DNA from: Hyphomicrobiales bacterium
GTDB taxonomy: Bacteria; Pseudomonadota; Alphaproteobacteria; Rhizobiales; Xanthobacteraceae
Assembly (NCBI GenBank): GCA_021730985.1
Contig: JAKFYI010000002.1
Location: 95,858 to 159,857 of the forward strand
Length of the DNA stretch: 64,000 nt
Direction of reading: 5' to 3'
Positions 9,202-17,808 of the stretch are shown here, piece by piece. The notes beneath the pieces are model-generated. The model had not been told where the DNA came from. It saw only the letters and a list, made by a program, of their open reading frames with translations, and made no database searches. Both the position numbers and the translations under genes were made by a program. Position 1 is the stretch's first letter. Every line of letters begins with the position of its first letter.

Positions 9202-10194
9202 ATGCGGCGCGTACTCATCCCGCTCGGCTTGCCGCTTGCGATGCGGATGCCCGCGCTGTGGGACGTGCATTCGCTGCGAGGCGAAACCATGGGCACGACC
9301 TGGTCGGTCAAGCTGGTGGCGCTGCCGCAGTATTCGCTTCTGCAGGTGCGCGAGAGCATCGAGCGCGTGCTCGACGGTATCGTCGCACAGATGAGCACCT
9401 GGATCGCGGACAGTGACATCAGCCGCTTCAACCGCGCTGCGGCCGGTACATGGCACGAGTTGCCTGCGGAGTTCTGCGAAGTATTGCAATACGCGCTGAC
9501 GGTGTCGGACGACACGGACGGCGCGTTTGATCCAGCCGCCGGTGCGCTGGTGGACCTTTGGGGGTTTGGACCGGAAGGACAGCGCGCCGAGCCCCCCAGC
9601 GATGCCGCGATAAACCACGCACGCGCTCAGTGCGGGCGGCTGAAGTTGGCAGGCGGACGGCGCGCGCTGCAGCCGGGCGACATGCGGCTTGACCTCTCGG
9701 GCGTGGCGAAGGGCTTCGCGGTCGATTGCGTCGCGCAGCAACTCGACAGTCTCGGCATTACCGATCATTTGGTCGAGATCGGAGGTGAGCTTCGCGGCTC
9801 CGGCTTGAAGCCGGACGGCACGCCGTGGTGGGTGGCGTTGGAGGGTTCGCAGTCTGGCGCCGATAGGATGCCGGAGACTGTGGTGGCGTTGCACGGGCTT
9901 TCGGTCGCCACCTCGGGCGACACCATTCGGCATTTCGAGGTCGACGGCCGGCGCTACTCTCACACCATCGATCCGCGCACCGGCTACCCGGTTTCCGAGC
10001 GGATCGCGGCGGTCACGGTGCTGCACCGGCGCTGCATGTGCGCCGACGCGCTGGCCACGGCCTTGGCCGTGCTTGGGCCGGAGGCGGGTTTCGAACATGC
10101 GGCCCGGCACGGTATCGCCGCGCGCTTCATTATTCGCGATTCCGGTGGACCGCAGGAGCGCACCACGCCGGCCTATTCGGCGATGCTGGACTGA
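9202..10194 (+). CDS. apbE: FAD:protein FMN transferase (ApbE)
   Basis: ApbE hydrolyses FAD and transfers FMN to Thr or Ser of target proteins outside the cytoplasm, using Mg. Family motifs are present: GETMGTTWSVK near the start, MSTW, a DLSGVAKGFAVD helix, EIGGELR, and the C-terminal SHTIDPRTGYP metal/FAD site. Length (330 aa) is normal. The N-terminus is weakly hydrophobic, so export by a short signal or anchor is possible but not obvious. ATG at 9202 directly follows an in-frame GTG at 9199, which could also be used. It is last in the PepSY-DUF2271-DUF4198 operon, where the DUF2271 protein carries the best candidate target motif. Confidence 0.95.
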   Translation: MRRVLIPLGLPLAMRMPALWDVHSLRGETMGTTWSVKLVALPQYSLLQVRESIERVLDGIVAQMSTWIADSDISRFNRAAAGTWHELPAEFCEVLQYALTVSDDTDGAFDPAAGALVDLWGFGPEGQRAEPPSDAAINHARAQCGRLKLAGGRRALQPGDMRLDLSGVAKGFAVDCVAQQLDSLGITDHLVEIGGELRGSGLKPDGTPWWVALEGSQSGADRMPETVVALHGLSVATSGDTIRHFEVDGRRYSHTIDPRTGYPVSERIAAVTVLHRRCMCADALATALAVLGPEAGFEHAARHGIAARFIIRDSGGPQERTTPAYSAMLD

Positions 10195-10272
10195 CCGCGC
10201 TTGCCTTGCGGACGTCTGTGCCATCTGAAAGGCTCGGCCGGAGATCGATCCGCAAACGCATCCGGAACCCCT

Positions 10273-11073
10273 ATGACTGGAAGACTGCAAGGCAAGGTGG
10301 CGCTGATCACGGGGGCGGGCTGCGTCGGTCCGGGCTGGGGCAACGGACGCGCGACCGCGGTGCGGTTCGCTCAAGAGGGGGCCAAGCTCCTGCTGGCGGA
10401 CATCAACCGGCAAGCGATGGAGGAAACCGTTGCGCGGTGCCGCGAGGTGACGGAGGACATCGCCATCACCGACTGCGACGTCACCGACAATGCGTCGGTG
10501 GCCGCGATGGTTGAGGCCTGCATGAAGGCCTATGGCCGCATCGATATCCTCGTCAACAACGTCGGCGGCTCAGCCGCCGGAGGGCCGGTCGAGATGGCCG
10601 AAGAGGTGTTCGACAAGCAACTCGACTACAATCTCAAGAGTGTGTTTCTCACCTGCAAGCATGTGCTGCCGATCATGGAGCGGCAGCAATCCGGCGCTAT
10701 CGTCAATCTTGCATCGACCTCCGGCACCCGCTGGACCGGCTCGACGCAGATCGGTTACGCCACGTCCAAGGCTGCGGTGATCCAGTTCTCGCGCGTCACG
10801 GCAGTGCAGTATGCGAAGAAGGGCATCCGGATCAACACGGTGATCCCGGGCCAGTTGCACACCCCGATGGTCGAGGTGCGGCTCGCCAAGCAGCGCACCG
10901 GCGGCGACATCGACAAGCTACTGGAGACGAGGGTCAAACGCATCCCGCTCGGCTTCATGGGCGACGGACGCGACACCGCGAACGCCGCGCTGTTCCTGGC
11001 CTCAGACGAAGCCAGATTCGTCACAGGAACTGAGATTCTGGTGGACGGCGGAATGAGCGTGCGTTGCGATTGA
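10273..11073 (+). CDS. Short-chain dehydrogenase/reductase family oxidoreductase
   Basis: This 266-residue classical SDR has VALITGAG at the N-terminus, LVNNVGG at the NNAG position, catalytic Ser148 or Ser150, Y162-x3-K166 and a C-terminal GTEILVDGGMSV that closes the fold. The cofactor loop is unusual: between TGAG and the final NG-R helix it reads CVGPGWGNG (17-25), longer than the canonical TG-x3-G-x-G. Substrate is unknown. ATG 10273 was chosen because the Rossmann strand begins a few residues later. It is 78 bases after apbE on the same strand and could be in the same transcript, but there is no functional reason to link them. Confidence 0.9.
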   Translation: MTGRLQGKVALITGAGCVGPGWGNGRATAVRFAQEGAKLLLADINRQAMEETVARCREVTEDIAITDCDVTDNASVAAMVEACMKAYGRIDILVNNVGGSAAGGPVEMAEEVFDKQLDYNLKSVFLTCKHVLPIMERQQSGAIVNLASTSGTRWTGSTQIGYATSKAAVIQFSRVTAVQYAKKGIRINTVIPGQLHTPMVEVRLAKQRTGGDIDKLLETRVKRIPLGFMGDGRDTANAALFLASDEARFVTGTEILVDGGMSVRCD

Positions 11074-11084
11074 CTGTGCGTGGT

Positions 11085-11948
11085 TCAGAAATAAAGGAAC
11101 CACGCGAAAAGCAGCACGAAGCATCCCAGCGTCGCGAGCAGGAATCCGTCGCGGAACAGCAACTCGGTCGGCTGCTCGCCGCCGCCTTCGACGAACACGA
11201 TCTGCTGGAAGCGCAACAACCCCATCGCGACAAATACCGCGCTGAACAGGACGCGGTCGCCGTAACGCTTTTCGGCGTAGTCCGAAACGCAGAACAGCAG
11301 GTAAACCACGAGGGTGCCGCCGGCGAGGCTGGTGACGACAGAATCGAGGAAGGGCAGGTTGTAGCCTCGCAACGAGCGGCGGATGCCTTGGTCAATTCCG
11401 TTGGCGATATCGGCGCGGCGTTTTGCGCAGACCACCAGCAGGGCCCCCATCGCGGTGGCGGATATGATCCACGGCGATGCGGTGACGCCCAATCCGACCG
11501 CACCGGCTAGCAGCCGGATCACGAAGCCCGACGCGACGCAGAACAGTTCCAGCACCGGAACGTGCTTGAGGCCGAGCGAATAGCCGGCGTTGATGGCGAT
11601 GTAGGCCGCGAGCAGCAGCCAGAGCGGCTGGTTGAACTGCGCGAAAATCCCAAATCCTATCGCGCCGGCGTAGAGCGCGGCCATCAGCAGCAAGGCGGGA
11701 GCCGTTTTGACGGTGCCGGCGGCGAGCGGCCGGGAGCGCTTGCCGGGATTGAGCCGGTCGGCCTGCACATCGCGCCAGTCGTTGAAGATGTACGTTGCGC
11801 TGGAGATCAGGCAGAACACCAGGAAGACAATTCCGGCGCGCCCCAACGCTGCCATGTGGGCGATCTCGCCGCTGAAGAACAGTGCGCCGAACACCAGCAG
11901 GTTCTTGGCCCACTGCTGGGGCCGTATCAGCGTGATGAAGCCGCTCAT
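11085..11948 (-). CDS. UbiA-family prenyltransferase, decaprenyl-phosphate phosphoribosyltransferase-like
   Basis: This 287-residue polytopic protein has about nine hydrophobic helices. It contains the first Asp-rich motif NDWRDVQADRLNPGK (about 61-75) followed by RPLAAG, and a second polar motif CAKRRADIANG in the cytoplasmic loop. This spacing and the RPQQWAKN start match decaprenyl-phosphate 5-phosphoribosyltransferases (mycobacterial Rv3806c, Azorhizobium NoeC) better than ubiquinone UbiA. These make polyprenyl-phosphoribose for arabinose-type glycan donors. The gene is 46 bases downstream of the large membrane glycosyltransferase-like gene and probably co-transcribed. DprE1/DprE2 epimerase genes are not in the window. 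Confidence 0.85.
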   Translation of the reverse strand: MSGFITLIRPQQWAKNLLVFGALFFSGEIAHMAALGRAGIVFLVFCLISSATYIFNDWRDVQADRLNPGKRSRPLAAGTVKTAPALLLMAALYAGAIGFGIFAQFNQPLWLLLAAYIAINAGYSLGLKHVPVLELFCVASGFVIRLLAGAVGLGVTASPWIISATAMGALLVVCAKRRADIANGIDQGIRRSLRGYNLPFLDSVVTSLAGGTLVVYLLFCVSDYAEKRYGDRVLFSAVFVAMGLLRFQQIVFVEGGGEQPTELLFRDGFLLATLGCFVLLFAWFLYF

Positions 11949-11994
11949 GGCGAGAACATTCGCCGCATACGCGGCGCGTTTCGAACGTTGCGAT

Positions 11995-14115
11995 TCATTG
12001 CCGCACCAGCAGGGTCCGCTCGAAGCGTTCCCAACCGCGGGCCAAGCTTAAACGCATCGCGCTGTTGTCCCATCGCGATGCTTGCGCGGGGTATTTGCGG
12101 CGCAGCGCAGGCAATGCCTCCTTTCTCAGCCAGACGGTGGCGATCAGGCTGGTAAGAAACCAGGTTAGCAGATGGTAGCGCTGTATCGACATGTAGAACA
12201 GCGCGACTGCTTGTCCGGAGAGGGCCGCGGCTGCGATGAGCCATACCCAGACCGGGTAACGCATTCCTGTCACGAAAACCCGGATGAGGATCAGGATCAT
12301 TGGCACCGATAGAATGGCGGTGACGGGCTGTCCGGTCGAGCTTCTGATCCAGCGGCCCAGTTGCCGGCGAACTTGTGCAAGTGAGTCTGCGCTGAAGTCG
12401 AACTGCACCAGGTCCCAGAGTGCCGCAATATAGATGCGAGGCGATACGGCCAGCACCTGCGGGATGGAAGTGTTTGACCCGAGCGGTACGAATTTCCCCC
12501 CGAAGGCCCAATTGTGAAGGGCCATCACTCCAACCGTCGAGAACCCCAGACACAGTGCGGCCGCGCGCGGAAAGCGGCGCCCGTGGAGCGCAATGAGCGT
12601 CGCGCCGCCCGCGATGATGCCAGCCATCGGCAGCAGGTTGGGCCGCAGGAATACAGAGAGCGCGAGCAGCAACGCGCCGCCGAGCGCGAGGCCCCAGGAC
12701 TGGTCCTCGCGCGCCGAGTTGCTCATCACGGCTAGCAACCCGGCGATGAAGATGAAGGTGCCCGCGGTGTCAGGGTATCCGACCGTCGCAATCACCGTAT
12801 AGGCATAGAGACTGAGGCCGAACGCGCCTCCCCAGGAGATTACGAACATGATCGTCGCGGTCAGCGCCCATGGCAGGCTGGTCAGGCGCCGATACAGTTC
12901 GAAGACCAGCAGCGGAGCGATCAAAAGAAGCGAGAAGGTGCCGAAGTTCGCATCGCCGAAGATGAACTTCTCAAATGCTCGGACGTATCGCAGCCCTGCG
13001 GTGAAAAAGTAGATGTCTTCCCCGCCCCGCAGCGCAATCATCAGCTCGCCGTTCAGCAAGGCGCGGACGATCACCCGTCCCAGTCCATCGTGCAGTAAAC
13101 CGTCATCGCCGCCTTCATAGAAGTGTGGGCCGCCCGCCAGCGTCGGATCCATCACCTGAATGACCGCAAATGTTGCCGCCAACGCCGCGGCGGGCACCAC
13201 GAGCGAGCGCCAGCGGACCTTGACCAGCAGAAGCAAGACCGCGATGGCGCCGATGCACGTCAAGGCCGCCGACCATGCGCCGTGCAGCCGCACTGGCCAT
13301 GTCGGTTGCAGCACCATCGCAAGATCGGCCGGCTGCCTGATGGAGATACCGTAGATTCGCTTTCCGATGTCCTGCTCGGCGATCGGGCGGCAGGTCATCG
13401 CCGAATGGTCAAGCAGCGTGAAGCGGTCGCGCGAATCCTCCCAGAGAACGGCGCCGCGCCAACACAGTGCACTGCCGACAAAATCCTTCGGGAAGCTGAA
13501 CATGGTGAACCAGGGAAAAGCGGGTTCCCATCCGACCCTACCCCCGAACAACAAGTTGCGCGAAAACGTAATCGTTCCGCGTTCGACATCGCTGACCTTG
13601 GGAAACCACCGAAAGCCGGGTTCGTTGGCAAAACCGGCACGCCAGGAGCTTGCGCTTGAGAAGTCGATGTGGGTGACCCGGCGAGAGAAGGCAGGCTGTT
13701 GATAGATCGCGTCCGGGGAAAAGCCATAGGCCGTTTCTGGCATCGTTTCATGGCGCCAGCAGCCGTCCTGGCTAAGACCGCATCGGCGCTCGACGGGGTA
13801 GGCCCGGTCGAACTCGCCGAGCATGTATTGATAGACCTCCCGCGGCAGGCCGGCTTCCAGTGCGCCCGGCCCGCGGCCTGGATCGGCCACGAACACGTTG
13901 TGACCCTCCTCGATGCGGGGCGCGGGAAATGTCCATTGGGTGATTACGACCAAGGCAGCGACCGCCACGGCGGCGAGCCATCGGCTTCGGGCGGCAGCCA
14001 CGTCGCCGAACCAGATCAGCACGGCCGCGCACAGCACCAGCAGGTAGCCGAGCAGGTGATTGATGGGCAGGCCGACGACGCAGACCACCAGCAGGAGCGC
14101 GGCAAACCTAATCAC
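11995..14115 (-). CDS. Large polytopic membrane protein, probable lipid-linked glycosyltransferase
   Basis: This 706-residue protein has N-terminal hydrophobic helices (about 1-65), a soluble periplasmic region of about 200 residues, then roughly nine further helices. The GTG start at 14115 gives a protein beginning with a membrane helix. The layout resembles GT-C or GT39-like enzymes that use polyprenyl-phosphate sugars, but I see no unambiguous catalytic motif, so the family is not certain. The adjacent UbiA-type phosphoribosyltransferase supports a role in building or attaching a pentose-containing surface glycan. The region upstream of its start holds a dusA relic, so the original upstream neighbourhood may have been displaced. 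Confidence 0.7.
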   Translation of the reverse strand: MIRFAALLLVVCVVGLPINHLLGYLLVLCAAVLIWFGDVAAARSRWLAAVAVAALVVITQWTFPAPRIEEGHNVFVADPGRGPGALEAGLPREVYQYMLGEFDRAYPVERRCGLSQDGCWRHETMPETAYGFSPDAIYQQPAFSRRVTHIDFSSASSWRAGFANEPGFRWFPKVSDVERGTITFSRNLLFGGRVGWEPAFPWFTMFSFPKDFVGSALCWRGAVLWEDSRDRFTLLDHSAMTCRPIAEQDIGKRIYGISIRQPADLAMVLQPTWPVRLHGAWSAALTCIGAIAVLLLLVKVRWRSLVVPAAALAATFAVIQVMDPTLAGGPHFYEGGDDGLLHDGLGRVIVRALLNGELMIALRGGEDIYFFTAGLRYVRAFEKFIFGDANFGTFSLLLIAPLLVFELYRRLTSLPWALTATIMFVISWGGAFGLSLYAYTVIATVGYPDTAGTFIFIAGLLAVMSNSAREDQSWGLALGGALLLALSVFLRPNLLPMAGIIAGGATLIALHGRRFPRAAALCLGFSTVGVMALHNWAFGGKFVPLGSNTSIPQVLAVSPRIYIAALWDLVQFDFSADSLAQVRRQLGRWIRSSTGQPVTAILSVPMILILIRVFVTGMRYPVWVWLIAAAALSGQAVALFYMSIQRYHLLTWFLTSLIATVWLRKEALPALRRKYPAQASRWDNSAMRLSLARGWERFERTLLVRQ

Positions 14116-14472
14116 TTTGCGATCCCGCGAGAGATCGGCGCTTCAGCGCGCAGGCGCGTGTTTGCCATTCATGCTGGTATTCTCGGACGGCCATTTTTCG
14201 CGTTCGAATTCGAGACGGCTCGGGCTTCATCCGCAGCTTCCCAAAGCGGATGGACAACGGTATCACAGCGGCGAAACCCCTGCCACGGTAGCCGTTGTTG
14301 ATGATCGACCAGCGAACAGCCAGCGCCGATCGAGCTTGGCGCTTTTGCATTGCGCCGATGATGGATGGAACGAATTCGGGCGAATTTGAACGCCCGATCT
14401 CTCACTCGCTGCCCGCCCATACCGCCGCAGCACACAGAAATAGCGACAATGCGCCCGCGACCATCATAAGAG
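14116..14472. other. Gene-free stretch at left border of sulfur island
   Basis: This 357-base stretch lies between the glycosyltransferase-like gene and the CysN-CysH fusion gene. It contains a 5' fragment of dusA (14301-14366) and, just after it, a hairpin with arms TCGGGCG / CGCCCGA at 14376-14397. No other gene or RNA is recognisable. The promoter of the leftward glycosyltransferase gene must lie here, but no clear -35/-10 pair was seen. Confidence 0.6.
14301..14375 (+). pseudogene. dusA: Relic 5' end of dusA (attL-like attachment site)
   Basis: From ATG 14301 the frame reads a plausible DusA N-terminus: after about 12 residues comes WRFCIAPMMDGT, matching WRFSIAPMMEWT of the intact dusA at 22138-22175. 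The 18-base block CATTGCGCCGATGATGGA is identical at 14348-14365 and 22150-22167, and weaker similarity extends about 18 bases upstream. Homology stops shortly after the block, with a one-base shift. This is what remains when an element recombines into the 5' end of dusA and supplies a replacement 5' end at the other border. It is non-functional as a gene. Confidence 0.75.
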
Positions 14473-16533
14473 TCATGGGGCATTCTGCCCCGAGCCAACA
14501 GTTCGCAAGTTGCGGGCATGAAGCCCGCACTCTTTCTTGTCATCCTGCTCCCACCACCAGCGGCCGGCTCGTTCGGGATCGTCAGGGTTGGTAGCGCGCG
14601 TGCAAGGGGCACAACCGATTGACGTAAACCCCTTGTCGTGTAGCGCGCTCAGCGGAACGCTGTTGGCTTTCGCAAAGTCGAGGGTTGCAACGCGAGTCCA
14701 CTCGATCAAGGGGCTGAGTTTGAGGATTCCATAACTGGTATCGGCTTCGACCAAACTGACATCGCTCCTATGGATTGATTGATCCGCACGCAGGCCGGTG
14801 ATCCAGGCCCTCGCGCCCTCCAGCGCACGACGGAGCGGCCGCGCCTTGCGCACGTCGCAGCATGCTTGCCGGGCTTCCAAGGATCGATAGAAACCGTTGA
14901 TCCCCTGATCCTGAATCAGCCGTTCCAAATCTTCATGATGCGGAACGATGGCGTGGATACCTCTGCCGTAGCGTAGCTCCGACTCCGACCACACATCGTA
15001 AGTCTCGTTGAAGAGCCGGCCAGTATCGAGCGTGACAACGTCAATACCCAACTGTTGCTCGGCGATGAGGTGCAGCAGCACCTGATCTTCAAGCCCAAAG
15101 CTGGTCGTGAATGTTATTTTTCCGGCGACTTCTTCGCGAAATCTGGCGAGCCGTTCGCCGGGCGTGAGATCCTTCAGTATGCCGGTCAGCCTTGCAGCCT
15201 CCTGCTCAAGATTGTCGGATGACATCTGCACAGGTGCGATTTTGCTTTTCTCAACGGAAAGGATCAAACCGCCGCCCGCGATCCGTCCGCCGAAATCGAG
15301 CACGATCCGTCCGTCAGCCGCACTGGCGGTATGAACGTCCGCTGTCAGCGGTTCGACTAAGTCGATTGAAATCTCGCCGACGTTGTTCTGGGCAATGCGC
15401 TGTCCGCCAATCGCCGAGAGTTTCCCGGGATCGACGGCATGCTCAACGCGGGAAACGATGCCCCGGCCTTCGGCCGTGCCGATGCGAACGATCACGCGGG
15501 AGCCGGCCTCAAGCGGCTCGCGATGCAACCAGAACACGCGTGCGCGAATGTACTGCCCGGCACGGGCGGGCGAACTTGCCAGGGTCAAAACATTGCCGCG
15601 TTCGACAAACAACTCACGGTCAAGCGTGATACCCACCGATTCACCGGCTTGTGCTTCGTGAGGCCCTTGCGACCCCACAGCGGCGGGCCAGACCTCAATC
15701 GACTTGACCCGCGCGGTAACCCCTGCGGGTAGCACGACAACGGCGTCACCGACCGTGATCCTGCCGCTTTGGATGCGGCCAGCGAGGATGCGCCGGTCGT
15801 CGAACTTGTAGACGGCCTGGATCGGTAGACGCAGCGAAAGCTCCGTTGGTGCGCGCGCGGGGAGCATTTCGTCGAGAGCATCGACGACGGTCGGTCGATA
15901 CCATTCCGAGGTGTAGGTATGTTCGGTGATGCCGACGCCTTCGCGGGCCGAGACCGGAATGACCGCCGAAGGCTTCACGCCGAGACTGGCGAGATAGTCT
16001 GTGATTTCGGTCTCGATTTCCCGAAACCGGCTCGCGTCATAGGCGATACGGTCCATCTTGTTGATGACGACGATCACTTGCTCCAGTCCGAGCAAGTGCA
16101 GGAGATAACCGTGTCGGCGCGTTTGCTCGCGAACGCCTTCCGTCGCGTCCACCATCAGGATTGCGCCGTCCGCCTGAGCGGCGCCCGTGATCATATTTCG
16201 CAAGAATTCCGCGTGACCGGGCGCATCGATTAGGACGAAGTCCTGCTTCTTGGTGTGGAATTGAATCTGGCTGGTATCGATGGTGATGCCTTGATCGCGC
16301 TCAGTCTGGAGGGCGTCGAGGAGGAACGACCACTCGAACGGCACCCCGCGGCGGGCACTGACCCCCTGGAGCTGCTCCAGCTTGCCTTCCGGGAGGCTTC
16401 CCGTTTCGTGAAGAAGCCGGCCGATCAGCGTCGACTTGCCGTGATCGACTGAGCCGACAATTACGATGCGGACCAGCGGACGATCGGCCACCGGAGTGGC
16501 GCCACGGAGATTGCTTGGGACAATGGCGTTCAT
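14473..16533 (-). CDS. cysN-cysH: CysN-CysH fusion: ATP sulfurylase GTPase subunit plus APS reductase
   Basis: Residues 1 to about 435 are CysN, the GTPase that drives adenylation of sulfate with CysD: P-loop G27-SVDHGKS34, DAPGH 103-107, NKMD 158-161, then two beta-barrel domains. Residues about 445-686 are a complete Cys[17 protein letters not shown] 502-508, CC 558-559, GLRADQS 580-586, CAPC 641-644 and the catalytic ECGLH 668-672. The CC plus CxxC pairs are the [4Fe-4S] ligands of APS (not PAPS) reductases, so no CysC kinase is needed. The usual CysN fusion partner is CysC, so this one is unusual. It lies 23 bases downstream of cysD. Confidence 0.93.
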   Translation of the reverse strand: MNAIVPSNLRGATPVADRPLVRIVIVGSVDHGKSTLIGRLLHETGSLPEGKLEQLQGVSARRGVPFEWSFLLDALQTERDQGITIDTSQIQFHTKKQDFVLIDAPGHAEFLRNMITGAAQADGAILMVDATEGVREQTRRHGYLLHLLGLEQVIVVINKMDRIAYDASRFREIETEITDYLASLGVKPSAVIPVSAREGVGITEHTYTSEWYRPTVVDALDEMLPARAPTELSLRLPIQAVYKFDDRRILAGRIQSGRITVGDAVVVLPAGVTARVKSIEVWPAAVGSQGPHEAQAGESVGITLDRELFVERGNVLTLASSPARAGQYIRARVFWLHREPLEAGSRVIVRIGTAEGRGIVSRVEHAVDPGKLSAIGGQRIAQNNVGEISIDLVEPLTADVHTASAADGRIVLDFGGRIAGGGLILSVEKSKIAPVQMSSDNLEQEAARLTGILKDLTPGERLARFREEVAGKITFTTSFGLEDQVLLHLIAEQQLGIDVVTLDTGRLFNETYDVWSESELRYGRGIHAIVPHHEDLERLIQDQGINGFYRSLEARQACCDVRKARPLRRALEGARAWITGLRADQSIHRSDVSLVEADTSYGILKLSPLIEWTRVATLDFAKANSVPLSALHDKGFTSIGCAPCTRATNPDDPERAGRWWWEQDDKKECGLHARNLRTVGSGQNAP

Positions 16534-16556
16534 GACAGCCTCGATGCTTTGCTGAT

Positions 16557-17351
16557 TTAGAGATAACCGGCTGTGCGCAGGCGCTCGAATGCGTCCTCGG
16601 ACTCATGATCCATGGCCCGGCCGGAGCGTTCGGAAATTTTCGTGGAGTCGAGCTCGGTGATTATTTCATCGAGCGAACTGGCGTCCGAAGCGATGGGTGA
16701 GGTGATGTCAGCGTCGCCGAGCGAGCGATAACGTTTGCCGTCGCGAGCGAGGTACAACTGAATGATCGGTATGTTTTCGCGCTTCGTGTAGCGCCAGATA
16801 TCGATCTCGGTCCAATGCAGAATCGGGTGCACGCGAAGATGAGCGCCGTGCGGAGGAGTGGCGTTAAAGTGATTCCAGAACTCTGGAGGTTGGTCTCGCA
16901 CGTCCCAGTGGCCTTCGGCCCCACGGGGCGAGAACACTCTCTCCTTGGCACGCGTTGCCTCCTCATCACGCCGGATGCCGGCGAACAACCCGTCGAAGCC
17001 ATGCTTCGCGATCGCAAGCTTCAGTCCTTCGGTTTTCCGCGCGGCGGAACGCGCGGCAGGCGGCAGCGTAGGATCGACGGCTTCGATAGGCGGACACTGC
17101 TCGACCAGAAGGTCCAGTCCCCATTCTTTCGAGTAGCGGTCGCGAAATTCATACATCTCGGGGAATTTCTTGCCGGTATCGACATGCATGGCGGAGAACG
17201 GCAGGCGGCCGAAGAAGGCCTTGCGTGCCAGCCAGATCATTACGTTCGAATCTTTGCCGAGCGACCAAAGCAGAGCCAGTTTGTTCAGCCGCGCGAACGC
17301 TTCACGAAAAATGTAGATGCTCTGCGCTTCGAGATCGTCGAGTCGGTCCAT
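16557..17351 (-). CDS. cysD: Sulfate adenylyltransferase subunit 2 (CysD)
   Basis: CysD catalyses APS formation from ATP and sulfate, paired with the CysN domain encoded next. The 264-residue protein has the PP-loop SLGKDS (30-35) and the conserved [18 protein letters not shown] segment. Its C-terminal [13 protein letters not shown] matches the standard end of the family. ATG 17351 is chosen over an in-frame start 27 codons upstream, because family members begin at [10 protein letters not shown] and the earlier start would run through the preceding ferredoxin gene's stop. It starts five bases after that stop, so the order is ferredoxin, cysD, cysN-cysH in one leftward operon. Confidence 0.95.
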   Translation of the reverse strand: MDRLDDLEAQSIYIFREAFARLNKLALLWSLGKDSNVMIWLARKAFFGRLPFSAMHVDTGKKFPEMYEFRDRYSKEWGLDLLVEQCPPIEAVDPTLPPAARSAARKTEGLKLAIAKHGFDGLFAGIRRDEEATRAKERVFSPRGAEGHWDVRDQPPEFWNHFNATPPHGAHLRVHPILHWTEIDIWRYTKRENIPIIQLYLARDGKRYRSLGDADITSPIASDASSLDEIITELDSTKISERSGRAMDHESEDAFERLRTAGYL

Positions 17352-17356
17352 GACGC

Positions 17357-17713
17357 TCAGCCCTTCCTTGAGCCAGGCGCCATGCGGACGCGCAAACCGT
17401 CCGTTTTGGACGATACGAGAATTTGGCAGCACAGCCGCGACGTCGCCTCGACCTCAGGGGCGTCATCGAGTTGAGTGATTTCCTCGATGGTCGGCGGATC
17501 GAGACGCGTCAGCCACGGTTCGTCGATGTAGACGTGGCAGGTCGCGCATAGACCGGCGCCGCCACATTCGGCAGCAACTTCGACTCCCCAGTCGCGAATA
17601 ACCTCCATCACGCGCCAGCCATCGAGCGCAGCAAGTTGATGTTCGCGGCCGTCATGATCGATGACGAAAACAACTCTCTCGTTTTCTTCCAATTCGCGCA
17701 TGCGTTCTTCCAA
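17357..17713 (-). CDS. [2Fe-2S] ferredoxin
   Basis: This 118-residue protein has the adrenodoxin-type cluster ligands C50-x5-C56-x2-C59 and C95 or C96, in AECGGAGLCATCHVYID and RLCCQI contexts. The N-terminal 12 residues are charged and could be trimmed by starting at Met5. It leads the leftward cysD / cysN-cysH operon and diverges from the siroheme synthase / sulfite reductase operon. No CysJ flavoprotein is present in the island, so this is the most likely electron donor for the ferredoxin-type sulfite reductase at 19545-21203 (inference). Isc-type Fe-S assembly ferredoxins have a similar motif, but the context argues against that role. Confidence 0.88.
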   Translation of the reverse strand: MEERMRELEENERVVFVIDHDGREHQLAALDGWRVMEVIRDWGVEVAAECGGAGLCATCHVYIDEPWLTRLDPPTIEEITQLDDAPEVEATSRLCCQILVSSKTDGLRVRMAPGSRKG

Positions 17714-17808
17714 AACTCGACTTGCTTGGAGTAGAAGATTTTTCTATTCAAGGCTATATTTTGAGTCTTATATGGAAAATAATTCTCGTCAATCGGAGAA
17801 TCGTTTCA
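17714..17808. promoter_or_regulatory. AT-rich divergent promoter region of the sulfur operons
   Basis: The 95 bases between the ferredoxin and cysG start codons are markedly AT-rich against the surroundings, with TTCTATTCAAGGCTATATTT around 17740. Both operons must be started here. Imperfect T-N11-A type dyads are present, as expected for a LysR-family (CysB/Cbl-like) regulator, but no specific site can be claimed. CGGAGA at 17794-17799 is the cysG ribosome binding site. Confidence 0.5.

Noticed and set aside
8248..10413. Long minus-strand frame opposite DUF4198 and apbE
   Set aside because: Composition is that of a shadow frame (Arg, Gly, His rich), with no ribosome site and no conserved domain.
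17722..17808. Earlier start for cysG giving 29 extra residues
   Set aside because: The extension crosses the AT-rich divergent promoter, and ATG 17809 has a good ribosome site and matches the family start.
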